Shown here: positions 5,805 through 6,976 of the stretch, in pieces
Numbering within the stretch: the stretch's first letter is position 1
Layout of the letters: every line of letters starts with the position of its first letter
NCBI GenBank assembly: GCA_002779455.1
Contig: PEWM01000279.1
Location: 1 to 6,976, forward strand
Length of the DNA stretch: 6,976 nucleotides
Direction: 5' to 3'
Source: Deltaproteobacteria bacterium CG07_land_8_20_14_0_80_60_11
GTDB taxonomy: Bacteria; Desulfobacterota; Desulfobaccia; Desulfobaccales; 0-14-0-80-60-11
Notes under the pieces: model-generated
Databases searched by the model: none
Told to the model about the DNA's origin: nothing
What the model saw: only the letters and a program-made list of their open reading frames with translations
Translations under genes and position numbers: made by a program

Positions 5805-5908
5805 GGTTCCCAAGTTGCACTTGGGAACCGGCGTATTTTCAAAGCTGCGCTTAGCCGGCCAGGCGCAGCCTGGCCCCCAGACCCGTTCCCAAGCTCAGCT
5901 TGGGAACG
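5805..5908. repeat. Cluster of three palindromes (GTTCCCAAG element)
   Basis: Three perfect hairpins lie in series. The first is GGTTCCCAAGT/ACTTGGGAACC (5805-5829; 11-base arms, 3-base loop). The second is GGCCAGGC/GCCTGGCC (5857-5875; 8-base arms, 3-base loop). The third is CGTTCCCAAGCT/AGCTTGGGAACG (5884-5908; 12-base arms, 1-base loop). The outer two are near copies of each other, so the whole may be one composite mobile palindromic unit. No open reading frame of its own is present. Confidence 0.85.
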
Positions 5909-5915
5909 AGGGTTA

Positions 5916-5921
5916 AAGGAG
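5916..5921 (+). promoter_or_regulatory. Shine-Dalgarno before an ATA codon
   Basis: AAGGAG stands 8 bases before ATA at 5930, a normal spacing to a start codon that is no longer ATG. It suggests where the degraded AT-rich gene once began. Confidence 0.5.
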
Positions 5922-5929
5922 ATAATTCA

Positions 5930-6237
5930 ATAAGCAGAAAATCTCCAAAAAGTATTCGCATGTAAGATGTCTAAAAATTTATTCAGCTGAAAAATCAACA
6001 ATAAAAATTGATGAGCTCGAAACAATTGGGGTCAAACTAAATAAAGAGCAAGCTATAAACTTGGCTAGAATCATTTTGGGTGTATCACGTGATTGGGATC
6101 TAATAGATTTAACTGGTTATAGATTGAAGCATAAAAGAAAATCAGATAATATGTATTTTCTAACAATTACAGGTTTTCCCCCTAAAGACAAAAGAATAAA
6201 TTCAATAGACATAGAACAATTATCCACTCTATTATAA
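5930..6237 (+). pseudogene. AT-rich degraded or frameshifted small gene
   Basis: An open frame of 103 codons (5926-6234, stop TAA 6235-6237) codes for a plausible folded protein, including the segments NLARIILGVSRDWDLIDLTG and YFLTITGFPPKDKR, yet it has no ATG, GTG or TTG until codon 46. A good AAGGAG site points instead to ATA at 5930 in another frame, which reads ISRKSPKSIRM and stops at 5963. Restoring ATA to ATG and adding one A to the A5 run at 5947-5951 would join both parts into one gene of about 102 residues starting MSRKSPKKYSHVRC. The simplest reading is a pseudogene with a lost start and a one-base deletion; a sequencing error or unusual initiation is possible. Base composition is far more AT-rich than either neighbour, implying foreign origin. 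I do not recognise the family. Confidence 0.55.
6206..6235 (+). promoter_or_regulatory. Candidate promoter for a leaderless etfB
   Basis: TAGACA (6206-6211, five of six to TTGACA) and TATTAT (6230-6235, five of six to TATAAT) are 18 bases apart. Transcription would begin about at the etfB ATG at 6243, producing a leaderless message, which fits the absence of a ribosome-binding site there. The region is AT-rich, so chance matching is likely enough to keep confidence low. Confidence 0.3.
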
Positions 6238-6242
6238 AATTT

Positions 6243-6976
6243 ATGAACATCATCGTCTGCATCAAACAAGTGCCCGAAACCCAGGAAGTGCGCCTGGACC
6301 CGGTGACCCACACCCTGAAGCGCGAGGGGATTGCGGCCATCATCAACCCCTTTGACCTCTACGCCCTGGAAGAGGGGTTGCGGGTCAGGGAGTCCCAGGG
6401 GGGCACGGTGACGGTGCTGACCATGGGGCCGCCCCAGGCCGAAGCGGCGTTGCGCGAGGCGTTGGGTTATGGCCCGGATGCCGCAGTTCTCCTCTCTGAC
6501 CGGGCCTTTGCCGGGGCCGACACCTGGGCCACGGCGCTGACCCTGGCCCGGGCCGTGGAGAAGTTAGGCGGCGCCGGCCTGATCCTGTGCGGCAAGCAGG
6601 CCATTGACGGCGACACCGCCCAGGTTGGCCCCATGCTGGCTACCATCCTCGATATCCCTTACGTGGCCTGGGCCCGGAAACTCACTTTCAATGACGGCGG
6701 GGCGGTCACGGTGGAACGCCTCCTGGACCACGGCTATGACGCGGTGGAAACGAGTCTGCCGGCCCTGGTCACCGTGGTCAGGGAGATCAACGAACCCCGG
6801 GTGCCGTCTTTCAAGGCCAAACTCAAGGCCAAGAAAGCCGCCATCCCGGTGTGGGGTCTGGGTGACCTGGGCCTTTCGGCCAACGCAGTGGGTTTGAGCG
6901 GCTCCTTCACCCAGGTGGTAAAAGTCTTTCCCCCGCCCGCCCGGGGCAAGCCGGAAATCTGGACCGGCGCCCCCGA
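6243..6976 (+). CDS. etfB: Electron transfer flavoprotein beta subunit (3' end cut)
   Basis: This encodes the first 244 residues of EtfB, which with EtfA forms the soluble electron carrier that accepts electrons from acyl-CoA dehydrogenases. The start MNIIVCIKQVPETQEV is canonical, followed by REGIAAIINPFDLYALEEGL, a SDRAFAGADTWAT segment and the EtfB signature GKQAIDGDTAQVGPMLA (about residues 119-135). The C-terminal VFPPPARGKPEIWTG shows that only about 10-20 residues are missing beyond the window edge. The motif set resembles EtfBs of anaerobes, including electron-bifurcating types, but bifurcation cannot be proved without EtfA and structural residues. No Shine-Dalgarno precedes the ATG; the upstream bases are AT-rich island sequence, with that frame's TAA ending 5 bases earlier. 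Its natural partner acd lies upstream across the repeat island. Confidence 0.95.
   Translation, partial: MNIIVCIKQVPETQEVRLDPVTHTLKREGIAAIINPFDLYALEEGLRVRESQGGTVTVLTMGPPQAEAALREALGYGPDAAVLLSDRAFAGADTWATALTLARAVEKLGGAGLILCGKQAIDGDTAQVGPMLATILDIPYVAWARKLTFNDGGAVTVERLLDHGYDAVETSLPALVTVVREINEPRVPSFKAKLKAKKAAIPVWGLGDLGLSANAVGLSGSFTQVVKVFPPPARGKPEIWTGAP

Noticed and set aside
6117..6311. Leftward 64-codon frame over the island and etfB start
   Set aside because: It spans two compositionally different segments, is antisense to etfB, and has no ribosome site or domain.

Overview
The window reads as chromosomal DNA of a GC-rich anaerobic bacterium, most likely a deltaproteobacterial or Desulfobacterota-like lineage. 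This is inferred from the long FeoB, an EtfB of the anaerobic/bifurcating-looking type beside an acyl-CoA dehydrogenase, and strongly GC-ending codons. No taxonomic marker gene is present, so the assignment is tentative.

Layout. A DUF72/YecE-family gene runs rightward at the left edge (about 20-934). It is followed by a 286-base gap filled with palindromic interspersed elements. Two leftward genes follow: a small coiled-coil protein built from 11-residue repeats (1221-1634) and, upstream of it, a complete feoB (1742-3664). A short divergent promoter region (3665-3804) separates feoB from a rightward cluster: yceD/DUF177 (3805-4350), rpmF for ribosomal protein L32 (4362-4544) and an acyl-CoA dehydrogenase (4551-5708). 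The genes are 11 and 6 bases apart, so they are almost certainly one transcript. After the dehydrogenase comes a repeat island (5708-5908) and a very AT-rich, apparently broken small gene (about 5930-6237). The window ends inside etfB (from 6243), the beta subunit of electron transfer flavoprotein.

How the genes work together. YceD and RpmF are a classic ribosome-assembly pair. In many bacteria they are followed by plsX-fabH (lipid synthesis), but here an acyl-CoA dehydrogenase takes that place. The dehydrogenase passes electrons from acyl-CoA to an electron transfer flavoprotein, so acd and etfB are functional partners; etfA would be expected just beyond the right edge. The repeat and AT-rich island sits between these partners and has probably split an ancestral acd-etf operon.

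The most unusual feature is not a known system. Short tandem 7-base repeats lie exactly at the edges of three separate genes: the start of the DUF72 gene, between the ribosome-binding site and start codon of feoB, and overlapping the stop codon of acd. In two of these cases they seem to have altered translation-start signals. Several GTAGGG-ended palindromic elements and a foreign-looking degraded gene complete a picture of repeat activity in intergenic space. I found no CRISPR array, tRNA, rRNA, transposase or clear novel defence system.
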